Source of the DNA: Muribaculaceae bacterium
GTDB taxonomy: Bacteria; Bacillota; Clostridia; Lachnospirales; Lachnospiraceae
Length of the DNA stretch: 37,618 bases
NCBI GenBank assembly: GCA_023663465.1
Contig: JAMPHJ010000018.1
Span: forward strand, 1-37,618
Direction of reading: 5' to 3'
The position numbers and the translations under genes are program-made. The notes beneath the pieces are model-generated. The model was not told the origin of the DNA. It made no database searches and saw nothing but the letters and a program-made list of their open reading frames with translations. Below, one piece after another: positions 26,001-34,724 of this stretch; positions within the stretch are counted from its first letter, which is position 1, and every line of letters begins with the position of its first letter.

Positions 26001-26029
26001 ATTATAGCAATATGCATAACAAAAGTCAA
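26001..26029 (-). promoter_or_regulatory. Sigma-A promoter of the nag/PTS operon
   Basis: On the minus strand TTGACT and TATAAT are separated by exactly 17 bases. The RAT starts 30 bases downstream. No cre-like operator was convincingly seen here. Confidence 0.85.
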
Positions 26030-26098
26030 CAGGAAAAATTTATTCTTTGTTATTATGTCTATATTATCCAATATATTTGCACTTTTTTTGTGCTTATT

Positions 26099-26590
26099 TT
26101 ACAATTCAAGAACATCCCTTCCCATACACAACGATTCCGGCATGTCCCGATACGCTCCATAATTTTCTATCTGCTCAAATCCGTACCGCCTATATAAGCA
26201 GACGGACGCCTCCAGAAAAGCTCCTGTTTCCAAAATCATCCTCTGGTACCCCATCGCTTTTGCCCGCACGATTAATTCCTTTAACAGAGCGCTTCCGATA
26301 TGTCTTTTACGATACTCTTCCCTGACGAAAACCCGCTTCACCTCTACTTCTTTCTCAGAATACCGGCGCAGTGCGGCTCCTCCCGCCGGTTTTCCGTCAA
26401 CATACGCTATCAATACCACGTCCATTGTCTCCGGGCAATTAAATCCAATATACTTCTGTCGTTTTTCCCTGCCGCCAATCGCCCCATCCAAAAAGAAATC
26501 CAACTCTTCGCACAACATCAAAAAATCCCGGTTATCAGAAGAAACCGTTTGCAATACAATCTGTGCCCTATCCATTCGTTCTCTGTCCAT
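26099..26590 (-). CDS. GNAT-family N-acetyltransferase
   Basis: This is a 163-residue cytoplasmic acetyl-CoA-dependent acyltransferase. The acetyl-CoA motif A is visible as VKRVFVREEYRKRHIGSALLKELI (about 88-111, Q/RxxGxG/A-like RKRHIG), followed by the motif B region LETGAFLEASVCLYRRYGFEQIENYG. The N-terminal half contains a strand block VLIAYVDGKPAGGAALRRY. The acceptor is not predictable from sequence. The start is well supported by GGAGG eight bases upstream. It stands alone: the nag operon promoter follows it on the same strand, and an intergenic hairpin at 26693-26736 lies upstream. Confidence 0.88.
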   Translation of the reverse strand: MDRERMDRAQIVLQTVSSDNRDFLMLCEELDFFLDGAIGGREKRQKYIGFNCPETMDVVLIAYVDGKPAGGAALRRYSEKEVEVKRVFVREEYRKRHIGSALLKELIVRAKAMGYQRMILETGAFLEASVCLYRRYGFEQIENYGAYRDMPESLCMGRDVLEL

Positions 26591-26692
26591 GGTATCCGCC
26601 TCCTTTTCCGCTTTCTGTTAGCATATCACCAGAATAAATAACATATGATTTCTAAAATTTTCATCTACTATTTGCACTTTCTTTACATAGCA

Positions 26693-26736
26693 AAATCCTC
26701 ATTTGATTAAAAATCCTTAAAATCAAATGAGGATTT
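26693..26736 (-). terminator. Perfect 16-bp inverted repeat, probable terminator
   Basis: AAATCCTCATTTGATT and its exact complement flank a 12-base loop. An outer TAGCAAA / TTTGCTA pair (to about 26753) extends it. On the minus strand it follows the gene at 26781-27224 and is trailed by only a short T run, so termination is likely but not certain. Confidence 0.6.
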
Positions 26737-26780
26737 AACATTTCAATTTGCTATTTTCTTAGGAATAAGACAGCCTGCTA

Positions 26781-27224
26781 TTATGCAGTCATAAACATTT
26801 CATACGCCTGAATCGCTCTCTGCATCTGCATGGAAATAGGATTGCCATTCCCGGACTCTGCATCTGCGCCGTCTGCGTTTGCATTTTGCGTAATCGGTGT
26901 TATTTTATTCTCAGTTTCCTGCTCCGGTTTCTTTGCTGCCGTCTGCGCGGTCTCTTCTTCCACAGGCGTCATCTGCTTCGTAAAAAGCTTCGCCGCACGG
27001 TTCTGTCCCTGCTGCATCTGCTTTGCAAAAATCCCTGCAAAATCTATCGTTTCGCCTTTTTTCAAAGGATTCTGGTTTTCTGCTTCCGCAGCTTTGGAAT
27101 AATCCGTCTTCTTATCCAATACATTGTCGGATATGCGGGATAATTTATTCATGCTGCCCGCGCTGACTGTATTGGGATTGTACACATATGTGGGAAAAAC
27201 ATTCCCAAGTCCTCCGATTCTCAT
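26781..27224 (-). CDS. Uncharacterised 147-residue protein
   Basis: I do not recognise a family. The coding call rests on a strong ribosome binding site (GGGAGGG before the ATG), a clean frame and a probable terminator. The protein has no signal peptide and no membrane segment. It opens with MRIGGLGNVFPTYVYNPNTV, rich in Gly, Asn and Tyr. The middle is polar and looks unstructured (about 40-125, many Gln, Lys, Glu and Asn; KQMQQGQNRAAKLF). It closes with a probable amphipathic helix ISMQMQRAIQAYEMFMTA. Ordered short ends around a disordered centre would suit an adaptor or an assembly substrate, but that is inference. It appears to be a single-gene unit. Confidence 0.7.
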   Translation of the reverse strand: MRIGGLGNVFPTYVYNPNTVSAGSMNKLSRISDNVLDKKTDYSKAAEAENQNPLKKGETIDFAGIFAKQMQQGQNRAAKLFTKQMTPVEEETAQTAAKKPEQETENKITPITQNANADGADAESGNGNPISMQMQRAIQAYEMFMTA

Positions 27225-27369
27225 AAGAACCCTCCCTGTTACTGAAACACATCTGCTACTGATACTAGTATAATCTTCCTTTCGCCAAAATGCAAGATTG
27301 TTGCTGGATTTTTTCTATTTTAGTAGAATTTCTGAACATTTTAAACGCAACAAAATAAACATTATCGTC

Positions 27370-27963
27370 CTAACGCCCAACTTCTTCCGCTTCCACATCC
27401 ACCGCTTCCAGTTCCTGCTGCATACGCCCGGCGGCATAGGAAATGCGGGATATAATCCAGATATCCGATACGCCGTCATAAATGAGAAAGATGCCGATAA
27501 ACATAATCAGCGTATCTACCGCTTTAAAAGGATTGCAGACAAGCAGAATGCCAAAGCCCACCGTCGCCAGTCCGAGTAACAGCGCAATCCACCATTTATC
27601 ATACTTGCTTTGATAGAGGCTGACTGATTGTTGTAAGTTATTCGCGCCGTGGATAATGATAATGATGCCCACCAGAATCGGAATCATCGCAATAATGGAA
27701 TCCGGTTTTAAGAAAATCCAGAGACCGATTCCGGTAATGACGATGCCCATAATCAGATTCATCTGGGAAAACAGGCTGCCATCCCTGCTGAAAATAAAAT
27801 TACATAATCTACTGATACCGCCTAGTATCAGTACTGCTCCGATTGCCATACACACAATGCGCACGGACAAATCCGGCCAGAAGACCAATACGATGCCAAG
27901 CAGGATGACAAGTAATGCCGACACGATTACATTTGCTTTAATTTTCTTCAAAATACGCTCCAT
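27370..27963 (-). CDS. DUF308/HdeD-family membrane protein
   Basis: This 197-residue polytopic protein has six hydrophobic segments arranged as three repeated pairs (about 10-27, 33-52, 66-84, 90-108, 122-141, 146-166), the pattern of the DUF308/HdeD family. Motif-like blocks are VFWPDLSVRIVCMAIGAVLILGG and LVCNPFKAVDTLIMFIGIFLIYDG. HdeD in E. coli is linked to acid resistance; here the role is unknown. The ATG at 27963 follows GGAGG, whereas the longer frame starting 36 bases earlier lies inside the VanZ-like gene and has no such site. Its start overlaps the end of the VanZ-like gene by 26 bases, which indicates translational coupling. The C-terminus is acidic and cytoplasmic. Confidence 0.87.
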   Translation of the reverse strand: MERILKKIKANVIVSALLVILLGIVLVFWPDLSVRIVCMAIGAVLILGGISRLCNFIFSRDGSLFSQMNLIMGIVITGIGLWIFLKPDSIIAMIPILVGIIIIIHGANNLQQSVSLYQSKYDKWWIALLLGLATVGFGILLVCNPFKAVDTLIMFIGIFLIYDGVSDIWIISRISYAAGRMQQELEAVDVEAEEVGR

Positions 27964-28474
27964 ATTCTTTTTCCTCCACCTTTTTCTTTTCCCGCGCACC
28001 CAGAACGACAGCGCGGCACTTTCTAAATGCTTTATAAATCAGACAGCCCATCACAGCGCCTACACAGTTTAAAAGAATGTCGTCCACGTCAAAAGCGCCG
28101 AACGCGCTGACAAGCTGAAACAGCTCCATCCCAAGCGCCAATAAAAATGCGCCGGACAATACTTTTAAGAGCTGCCATCTGCGCCCAGCAAGCATCGGAA
28201 GCAGGATACCGAAAGGCATAAATACCAGGATATTTCCCGCCAGATTCTCGAAGCTGTTTAGCTTATGGGCATATCGGATATACATCCTGATCGTTTTAAA
28301 CGGAATAAAATTCGCCGTCCCAAGCCCTTCCAGAATCACGTCCCGCCGCCAGGTCTGCGCAATCTGATAAAACTGTTCATATGGATATTTAAAAACAATC
28401 ACTCTTATGACAATCAAAAGATAAACGATAAAGATAGCCTTTATCCATTTTTGCAGGCAGCCAGAACCTCCCAT
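27938..28474 (-). CDS. VanZ-like family membrane protein
   Basis: This is a 178-residue membrane protein with four hydrophobic segments. The VanZ-like domain is recognised by NFIPFKTI (about 51-58), the block NLAGNILVFMPFGILLPML (about 75-93), LALGMELFQLV (about 110-120) and the characteristic FDVDDILLNCVGAVMGCL (about 126-143). VanZ gives low-level teicoplanin resistance in enterococci, but the wider family is common and mostly of unknown function. The gene begins inside the end of the D-lactate dehydrogenase gene (34-base overlap), with an AAGGAAAGG ribosome binding site, and ends inside the start of the DUF308 gene. Confidence 0.88.
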   Translation of the reverse strand: MGGSGCLQKWIKAIFIVYLLIVIRVIVFKYPYEQFYQIAQTWRRDVILEGLGTANFIPFKTIRMYIRYAHKLNSFENLAGNILVFMPFGILLPMLAGRRWQLLKVLSGAFLLALGMELFQLVSAFGAFDVDDILLNCVGAVMGCLIYKAFRKCRAVVLGAREKKKVEEKEYGAYFEEN

Positions 28475-29442
28475 GGATTTTCCTTTCCTTCCGCGAACAG
28501 TTTGCAGCTCGTCAAAGAATCCCTCACAACGGTTTCCACGCAGTTATCCGTGTAAAAAGCCATATGATGGGATACCGTCACATTTGGGAATCCTCTTAAA
28601 ATCGCCAATTCCCTATTTTCTAATATATCCGATTTACGGTCATAATAGTATAAACCAAATTCATTTTCCACTACATCTAAACCCGCTGCACCGATTTTGC
28701 CGGATTCTATTGCGCTAATCAAGGCTTCTGAATCAATCAGCGCGCCTCTTGCCGTGTTGATGAGCACAACGCCGTCTTTCATCGTGGCGATGCTTTTTTC
28801 ATCTATCAGGTGATAGTTCTGCTCGGTGAGCGGCGTATGCAGCGTAATTACGTCCGCTTCCCGCAAGAGTCTCTCAAGCGGCACATACTCGGCGTATTGC
28901 CTTACTTCTTCCTGTTCATATAAATCATAGGCAATCATTTTACAGCCAAATCCTGACAAATTCTTAATCACGGTCCTGCCAATCCGTCCCGTTCCGATGA
29001 CTCCTATGGTCAAATCTTTTAATTCCCTGCCCTGAATGCCCGCAAGCGTATAATCCTGAATATTGGTACGCTCTATAATCCGCTTCATCTTGCGGATGGA
29101 CATCAGAATCAGCATGACCGTATAGTCCGCCACGCCGTTTGGTCCATAAGGCGCATTTCCTACCGCAATGCCAAATTCTTTCGCCGCCTCTAAATCGATA
29201 TGGTCGTATCCGATGGTCCGGGTGGTTAAGTATTTCACGCCGTTTTCATGAAACGCGGCCATAAGCTCTCTGGTAATCTTGGAAGTAAGGATATCCACAC
29301 AGGTACAGCCTTTTGTCAGATGCGCATTGGCAAGCGTCGGCGGCTCCTTACACAAAACCAGCTCCACGCCCAGCTCTTTGCCATAGCGCAGAAATAACGC
29401 TTCTTCGTCAAACTCCCTGCAATTATACACCGCAATCTTCAT
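28441..29442 (-). CDS. ldhA: D-lactate dehydrogenase (D-2-hydroxyacid dehydrogenase family)
   Basis: The enzyme reduces pyruvate to D-lactate with NADH. The 333-residue protein has the NAD-binding motif GVIGTGRIGRTVIKNL (about 148-163). The catalytic Arg is in NTARGALID (about 233), Glu in VVENEFGLYYYDRK (about 262) and His in VSHHMAFYTDN (about 295). The blocks YDHIDLEAAKEFGI and ADYTVMLILMSIRK are typical of the D-LDH/VanH branch rather than of phosphoglycerate dehydrogenase. GGGAGGG fixes the start. Its 3' end overlaps the VanZ-like gene. VanH is a related enzyme, but no D-Ala:D-Lac ligase or VanX is present, so a fermentative role is preferred. Confidence 0.9.
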   Translation of the reverse strand: MKIAVYNCREFDEEALFLRYGKELGVELVLCKEPPTLANAHLTKGCTCVDILTSKITRELMAAFHENGVKYLTTRTIGYDHIDLEAAKEFGIAVGNAPYGPNGVADYTVMLILMSIRKMKRIIERTNIQDYTLAGIQGRELKDLTIGVIGTGRIGRTVIKNLSGFGCKMIAYDLYEQEEVRQYAEYVPLERLLREADVITLHTPLTEQNYHLIDEKSIATMKDGVVLINTARGALIDSEALISAIESGKIGAAGLDVVENEFGLYYYDRKSDILENRELAILRGFPNVTVSHHMAFYTDNCVETVVRDSLTSCKLFAEGKENPWEVLAACKNG

Positions 29443-29510
29443 AACAGTCCCTCCCAGTCTTTATCACTCCCGCTTTCTTCGCGATATGATTTCCGCTTAT
29501 GTCAATTCTA

Positions 29511-30719
29511 TTACTTTACTCTCGCCTTTTCCTCTTCCCGGTAAGGCTCCTCGACTTCCTTTTCATAGACCGTCACAATTTCCTTATCTTCTTTGCGCAG
29601 CCGTCTAAAGGAATTAAAGCCTGCAATCAGGATTTTCAGGCTTTCCTTTGTCGTGTCAAAAACGCCTTCCTCGTTCAGATTGATAACGATAATGCCGATA
29701 GGCAGCGCCAATATCATGCCGATAACGCCGGCAGTCTGATAGCCGATATAGAGTAAAAACAGTGTAGGAATGGGCGCAATCCCGATGGAATCCCCCATGA
29801 TTTTGGGCTGTATCACCTGTCGCACCAACTGTCCCACGCACCAGATAATCAGCAATCCGACTGCCATTTTGTATTCGCCGCTTAAAATTTCTATCACCGC
29901 CCAGGGAAGCATGATGGTGCCCGCGCCAAATACCGGAAGCAAATCAATGATTGCAATCCCGAATGCGATTAGAAGCGCGTAATCTATCCTCAGAATCATC
30001 AGCCCGATAAGCAAAAGCAGGTAAATCCATATCTCGATTTTCAACTGCGCCTTGAAATAGCCGCCGATTGCGTTGCGGAAACTATTTTTAATCAACCGGA
30101 ACGGGTAACTGACTGTTTCCGGCAGATATTTATCCACAAAATCGGACAGATAATTTTTATCCGCTACAAAGAAATAAGCGGAAAGCAGCGCCATGACCAC
30201 CGCCATGAAAATATCCGGCAGCCTTTTCACAAAATTCCCCGCCGCGGCAAAGGTAGGCGTGCCGATACTGCCAATCAGGGAAGAAACATAATCCCCTAGA
30301 CCGTTGACAACGCTCATCAGACCATCCTGGATATCGGATGGAAGCCGCCTGTAGATACCGCCTAAGTTCGCCCCTATCTGCGCAAACTCCGCTTCAATCT
30401 TCTGCCAAAGTATGGGCAGCTCGTTGATAAAAGCAACAGACTCCCTAATCAGCTTGGCGCCGACGCCGTAGATAAGCAGAATGACGCCTGCCAAAACGGC
30501 GATAATCACAAAGGCGGAAACGGCTTTTCTTCTGATTTTCAGCTTACGCTCCAAGAGCCTGACCAAAGGAGACGCAATCAGGGAAATAATCCACCCTATG
30601 ACAAATGGCATAAAGAAAATAACCATCCTGGGCAACAGAAAAATACATAAAAGAAGTATGACCAATGCAGTCAATAAGTTTAATATTACCTTAATATATG
30701 TTACATGTTTCTCTTTCAT
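29511..30719 (-). CDS. AI-2E family transporter
   Basis: This 402-residue membrane protein belongs to the AI-2E/PerM superfamily (PF01594 type). Two N-terminal hydrophobic stretches (about 10-52) precede another at about 65-90. A soluble middle segment follows (about 95-160; LPILWQKIEAEFAQIGANLGGIYRRLPSDIQDG), then a C-terminal bundle with IDLLPVFGAGTIMLPWAVIEIL and IAPIPTLFLLYIGYQTAGVIGMILALPIGI, the most conserved family block. Members have been tied to autoinducer-2 export and to Na+/H+ exchange, so substrate is uncertain. The C-terminus is long, charged and cytoplasmic. It begins 20 bases after engB and has an AAGAAGG site, so it may be cotranscribed with it. Confidence 0.9.
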   Translation of the reverse strand: MKEKHVTYIKVILNLLTALVILLLCIFLLPRMVIFFMPFVIGWIISLIASPLVRLLERKLKIRRKAVSAFVIIAVLAGVILLIYGVGAKLIRESVAFINELPILWQKIEAEFAQIGANLGGIYRRLPSDIQDGLMSVVNGLGDYVSSLIGSIGTPTFAAAGNFVKRLPDIFMAVVMALLSAYFFVADKNYLSDFVDKYLPETVSYPFRLIKNSFRNAIGGYFKAQLKIEIWIYLLLLIGLMILRIDYALLIAFGIAIIDLLPVFGAGTIMLPWAVIEILSGEYKMAVGLLIIWCVGQLVRQVIQPKIMGDSIGIAPIPTLFLLYIGYQTAGVIGMILALPIGIIVINLNEEGVFDTTKESLKILIAGFNSFRRLRKEDKEIVTVYEKEVEEPYREEEKARVK

Positions 30720-30739
30720 TACACACCTTCTTCAAGCGC

Positions 30740-31333
30740 CTACTCTTCGCACATTGCATCTATCAAATCATAGATTTCCTCTCTTCCCTGTTTTGACAAG
30801 GCGGAGTACGGTATGACAGTCATGTCATTTTCCTTATCCAGCGTGTCACAAATCAGTTTCAACTGTTTTGATACTTGGGAACGCTTTATCTTATCCAGTT
30901 TGGTCGCAATAATAACAGGCTTATGTCCCCTATTCACAATCCATCGGTACATGATGCAATCGTTCTCGGATGGGGCATGTCTGATATCAACCAGGAGAAA
31001 AACCGCCTTGATCATTTTTGACTGATGCAGATAATCCTCAATCAGTTTGCCCCACTGTGCCTTCACATTGACATTGGCAGTCGCATATCCGTATCCCGGC
31101 AAATCCACGAAATACATCTGTCCATTCACATTGTAGTAATTGATGGTCTGGGTTTTGCCCGGTTTCGAGCTGGTTCGCGCCAGCGCTTTCCGGTTCATCA
31201 GCCCGTTAATCAGCGAGGACTTTCCCACGTTGCTCTTTCCTGCAAACGCAATCTCCATAAGCTGGTTTTCCGGTAGTTTGCTGGTAATTCCGCACACTCT
31301 TTCCAAATTAACATTTTTTATCACCATAGTCAT
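30740..31333 (-). CDS. engB: Ribosome biogenesis GTP-binding protein EngB/YsxC
   Basis: EngB (YsxC, YihA) is a GTPase needed for late assembly of the 50S ribosomal subunit. The 197-residue length is normal. Motifs are G1 GKSNVGKSSLI (about 31-41), a G2 region around ARTSSKPGKTQTINYY, G3 VDLPGYG (about 75-81), G4 ATKLDK (about 143-148) and G5 SALSKQG. The ATG at 31333 is used here; the ATG two codons later has a better placed AGGA and may be the true start. It lies downstream of clpX across a hairpin at 31362-31393. In many Firmicutes lon sits between clpX and engB; here it does not. Confidence 0.95.
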   Translation of the reverse strand: MTMVIKNVNLERVCGITSKLPENQLMEIAFAGKSNVGKSSLINGLMNRKALARTSSKPGKTQTINYYNVNGQMYFVDLPGYGYATANVNVKAQWGKLIEDYLHQSKMIKAVFLLVDIRHAPSENDCIMYRWIVNRGHKPVIIATKLDKIKRSQVSKQLKLICDTLDKENDMTVIPYSALSKQGREEIYDLIDAMCEE

Positions 31334-31361
31334 TCCTACTTTCCAATATCGGGATATACCG

Positions 31362-31393
31362 AAAACGCCGCCTGGTAATTCGGCGACGTTTTT
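31362..31393. terminator. Hairpin between clpX and engB
   Basis: AACGCCGCC and GGCGACGTT form a nine-base stem (one mismatch) around a nine-base loop. T-runs are short on the minus strand and longer on the plus strand. On the minus strand it may attenuate readthrough from clpX into engB. Confidence 0.6.
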
Positions 31394-31421
31394 CTATTTT
31401 TCAATCTAATACCTTTGCCGT

Positions 31422-32678
31422 TTACTCGGCTTGTAACAATCTGTTCCGATAATGTACAAGCGGCTTGCCGTTTCCTTCCACGGCGTCCTTTGTCACGATA
31501 CATTCCGCAATGTTGTCATCCGACGGAATCTCGTACATAATATCCATCATGACCTTTTCCATAATGGAACGAAGCCCTCTTGCGCCGGTCTTCCTCTTAT
31601 GCGCCAAATCCGCTATCTTTTCTACCGCGTCTTCTTCCACTTCCAGTTTCACCTCGTCAAATTCAAACAGCTTCTGGTACTGTTTTACCAAGGCATTCTT
31701 AGGCTCCGTCAGAATCCTGATAAGCGCCGCTTTATCCAGCCCTTCCAACGTAACGGTAATCGGCACACGCCCGATAAACTCTGGAATCAGACCAAATTTC
31801 ATCAAATCCTGGGGTTCCACGTTCTTTAAGACCGCACCGATATCTTTGCTGCTCTTTTCCTTAATCGGCGCATTGAAACCGATGGAGTTTCTATCCAGTC
31901 TTTCTTCCACGATTTTCTCCAGTCCGTCGAACGCCCCGCCACAGATAAAAAGGATATTGGACGTGTCAATCTGAAGCAGCTCCTGATGCGGGTGCTTCCT
32001 GCCGCCCTGGGGCGGAACGCTGGACACGGTTCCCTCGATAATCTTTAAGAGCGCCTGTTGGACGCCCTCGCCGGAAACGTCTCGCGTAATGGATACATTT
32101 TCGCTTTTCTTCGTAATCTTATCAATCTCATCAATATAGATAATGCCGAACTGGGCGCGTTCGATATCATAATCCGCCGCCTGTATCAGTTTCAAAAGAA
32201 TGTTTTCCACATCTTCACCGACATACCCCGCCTCTGTAAGCGTCGTTGCGTCTGCAATGGCAAAGGGGACGTTGATGATTTTGGCAAGCGTCTGCGCCAG
32301 ATACGTCTTGCCGGAACCGGTAGGTCCCACCATGATGATATTGCTCTTCTGCAGCTCCACGCCGTCGTTATCCATCGGCGCCATGACTCTTTTATAATGA
32401 TTGTATACAGAAACGGCAAGAACCTTCTTAGCTTCTTCCTGCCCGATCACATAATCGTCCAGAAATTTCTTAATCTCTACCGGTTTTAAGAGATTGATTT
32501 CCATCTCTTCTATTTCATTGTCTTCTTCATATTCTTCTTCGATGATATCCGCGCAGATATCCACGCATTCGTCGCAGATATAAACATTGCCCGGTCCCGC
32601 AATCATCTTGCGCACCTGATCCTGCGTCTTGTTACAAAAAGAACATCTTACTTTATCGTCGGAATTTCTTCCTGCCAT
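31422..32678 (-). CDS. clpX: ClpX ATP-dependent unfoldase subunit
   Basis: ClpX is an AAA+ hexamer that recognises, unfolds and feeds proteins to ClpP. The 418-residue protein has an N-terminal four-cysteine zinc domain (CSFC at about 12-15 and CDEC at about 34-37). Walker A is GPTGSGKT (about 119-126) and Walker B is IIYIDEID (about 180-187). The pore loop GYVGED is at about 150-155. The IGF-type loop that docks on ClpP is represented by IGFNAP, and the Arg-finger/sensor blocks EFIGRVPI and [10 protein letters not shown] follow. AGGGA precedes the ATG. It lies 44 bases after clpP in the tig-clpP-clpX order that is standard in Firmicutes. Confidence 0.98.
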   Translation of the reverse strand: MAGRNSDDKVRCSFCNKTQDQVRKMIAGPGNVYICDECVDICADIIEEEYEEDNEIEEMEINLLKPVEIKKFLDDYVIGQEEAKKVLAVSVYNHYKRVMAPMDNDGVELQKSNIIMVGPTGSGKTYLAQTLAKIINVPFAIADATTLTEAGYVGEDVENILLKLIQAADYDIERAQFGIIYIDEIDKITKKSENVSITRDVSGEGVQQALLKIIEGTVSSVPPQGGRKHPHQELLQIDTSNILFICGGAFDGLEKIVEERLDRNSIGFNAPIKEKSSKDIGAVLKNVEPQDLMKFGLIPEFIGRVPITVTLEGLDKAALIRILTEPKNALVKQYQKLFEFDEVKLEVEEDAVEKIADLAHKRKTGARGLRSIMEKVMMDIMYEIPSDDNIAECIVTKDAVEGNGKPLVHYRNRLLQAE

Positions 32679-32722
32679 TTTCCCTGACCATGCCTTTCTT
32701 CTTCAATTCTCACACATTCTGC

Positions 32723-33322
32723 CTATGATTCCGCAGCCTCGGCATGATTCGTGATAACCCGGTCGATTAAACCGTATTCCAATGCTTCCTCTGCAGATTT
32801 CCAATTGTCACGCTCTGTATCCGCCGCAATGACTTCAAAATCCTGTCCGGTATTTTCCGCAAGAATCCGATTCATCTTTTCTTTCGTCTGCAGAATATGT
32901 TTTGCTGTAATTTCAATTTCCGTCGCCTGTCCTTTGGCGCCGCCGGAAGGCTGATGTATCATGATTTCGGCGTTAGGAAGCGCCATTCTCTTGCCTTTCG
33001 TGCCGCCCGCCAGCAAAAACGCACCCATGCTTGCCGCCATGCCGATACATACCGTGGATACATCGCATTTGATAAAACGCATCGTATCATAAATCGCCAT
33101 TCCCGCAGTAATCACGCCGCCCGGACTGTTGATGTAAAGATGGATATCTTTTTCCGGATCCTCGGATTCCAGAAACAACAACTGCGCCACAACCAGGCTG
33201 GCCGTCGTATCGTTTACTTCCTCGCCTAAAAATATGATTCTTTCCTTTAAAAGTCTTGAATAAATATCATAGGAGCGTTCCCCTTTTGAGGTCTGCTCAA
33301 TGACATAAGGTACCAATGCCAT
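32723..33322 (-). CDS. clpP: ClpP ATP-dependent protease proteolytic subunit
   Basis: This serine protease forms a double heptameric ring and works with ClpX. The 199-residue protein carries the catalytic triad: Ser in [11 protein letters not shown] (about 97), His in IMIHQPSGG (about 122) and Asp in ADTERDNW (about 171). It also has the N-terminal processing region [29 protein letters not shown] typical of bacterial ClpP. GGAGG lies six to seven bases before the ATG. It is separated by 33 bases from tig upstream and 44 from clpX downstream, and the three genes probably form one transcript from the promoter near 34730. Confidence 0.98.
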   Translation of the reverse strand: MALVPYVIEQTSKGERSYDIYSRLLKERIIFLGEEVNDTTASLVVAQLLFLESEDPEKDIHLYINSPGGVITAGMAIYDTMRFIKCDVSTVCIGMAASMGAFLLAGGTKGKRMALPNAEIMIHQPSGGAKGQATEIEITAKHILQTKEKMNRILAENTGQDFEVIAADTERDNWKSAEEALEYGLIDRVITNHAEAAES

Positions 33323-33355
33323 AATGACTCCTCCATTTTCTTTTCAACAACGGTT

Positions 33356-34642
33356 TTATTTTTCCTTCGCGTTCTCTACAACAAATTCCGTAGCTTTCCG
33401 CACAACAAGATCCAGACGGATATCCTTTTCTTCTTTCGCGCCAAGCATTTCTTTGACTTTGTCCGCATCCATCTGATAGACTTCCGCCATTGTTTCTATT
33501 TCTTTCTGATATTCTTCGTCGGTTACTTCCATCTTCTCTGCAGCCGCTATCGCTTCCAGAACAAGTCTTGCCTTGATGCGCTTCTCGGCCTGCGGTTTCA
33601 CCTGCTCTAACATCTGCTGGTAACTGGTTCCGGTAAGCTTAAAATACTGCTCCATCGGAATCCCCTGCATGGAAATCCGCTGTGCAAACTCCTCTAACAT
33701 CTGTCTCTGCTGGGTCTCTATCATAGGCTCCGGGATATCCATTTCAGCGGCTTCCACAATCGCCTCGATAACAGCGTCCTCTTTGGCGTCTTTCGCTTCT
33801 TTTTCCTTCTTCTCTGTCAGATTCTTCTTAACGTCTTCCTTATATTCAGCCAGTGTGTCAAACTCGGACACTTCGCTTGCAAACTCATCATCGATATCCG
33901 GCAGCTCTTTTTCCTTGATTTCCTTCACCGTACATTTAAAGACTGCGGCTTTGCCTTTTAACTCATCCGCCTGGTAATCTTCCGGGAAGGTAACGTTTAC
34001 TTCCACTTCTTTTCCGATTTCGGCGCCGATTAACTGCTCTTCAAAACCGGGAATGAACGCGCCGGAGCCAATCGTCAAAGGATAATTCTCACCCTTACCG
34101 CCGTCAAACGCTACGCCGTCTACAAAACCTTCAAAATCCAATACCGTCATATCGCCGTCTTTAACCGGTCTGTCCTCTATGGAAATATTTCTGGCGTTGC
34201 TTTCCCGTTCTCTTTCTATCACTTCATTGATATCGTCTTCCGTTACTTCCAAATCGGCTTTATCCACTTTGACGCCTTTGTATTTGCCCAGCTTCACTTC
34301 CGGTTTCAATGCAACCATCGCCGTAAAGATAAAAGGTTTGCCCGCTTCAATCTGGGTCACTTCAATCTGCGGGGAAGAAACAATCTCTTCCTCACATTCG
34401 TCCAACGCTTTCTCATATGCGTCGGGAATCAGGATATTGGCAGCATCTTCATAAAATACCTCTTTACCGTACATTCTCTCAATCATCTTACGGGGCACTT
34501 TACCCTTTCTGAAACCCGGAATACTGATTTTGCCTTTCTGTCTCTGATAAGCCGTGTCAATCGCCTTATCCAGCTCGTCTGCGCCAGCTTCAATCGTAAG
34601 CTTCGCCATGTTCTTTTCTAACTTTTCCACCTGTATACTCAT
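33356..34642 (-). CDS. tig: Trigger factor, ribosome-associated chaperone
   Basis: Trigger factor binds near the ribosome exit tunnel and helps new chains fold, with peptidyl-prolyl isomerase activity. The ATG at 34642 (MSIQVEKLEKNMAKL) is chosen because GGAGG stands before it, giving 428 residues; an earlier in-frame ATG at 34666 is unlikely. Domains in order are the ribosome-binding domain with the signature loop GFRKGKVPRKMIE (about 43-55), the FKBP-type isomerase domain (about 155-245; MTVLDFEGFVDGVAFDGG and IPGFEEQLIGAEIG), and the long helical C-terminal chaperone domain rich in Glu, Lys and Met. It heads the tig-clpP-clpX unit. Confidence 0.97.
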   Translation of the reverse strand: MSIQVEKLEKNMAKLTIEAGADELDKAIDTAYQRQKGKISIPGFRKGKVPRKMIERMYGKEVFYEDAANILIPDAYEKALDECEEEIVSSPQIEVTQIEAGKPFIFTAMVALKPEVKLGKYKGVKVDKADLEVTEDDINEVIERERESNARNISIEDRPVKDGDMTVLDFEGFVDGVAFDGGKGENYPLTIGSGAFIPGFEEQLIGAEIGKEVEVNVTFPEDYQADELKGKAAVFKCTVKEIKEKELPDIDDEFASEVSEFDTLAEYKEDVKKNLTEKKEKEAKDAKEDAVIEAIVEAAEMDIPEPMIETQQRQMLEEFAQRISMQGIPMEQYFKLTGTSYQQMLEQVKPQAEKRIKARLVLEAIAAAEKMEVTDEEYQKEIETMAEVYQMDADKVKEMLGAKEEKDIRLDLVVRKATEFVVENAKEK

Positions 34643-34724
34643 AAGTTGGTTTCCTCCTTCAATCACCTCTGCAAAATAGCATTCTTCGGGGCTTTGACAG
34701 AGCCCTCAATATAGTCATTTAGAA

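Noticed and set aside
26060-26098. GCAC AAAAAAA GTGC hairpin after the GNAT gene as its terminator
   Set aside because: The stem is only four bases and no T run follows on the minus strand.
27938-29442. Possible vancomycin-resistance cluster (VanH-like plus VanZ-like)
   Set aside because: No D-Ala:D-Lac ligase, VanX, VanY or two-component regulator is present. Both families are common outside resistance clusters.
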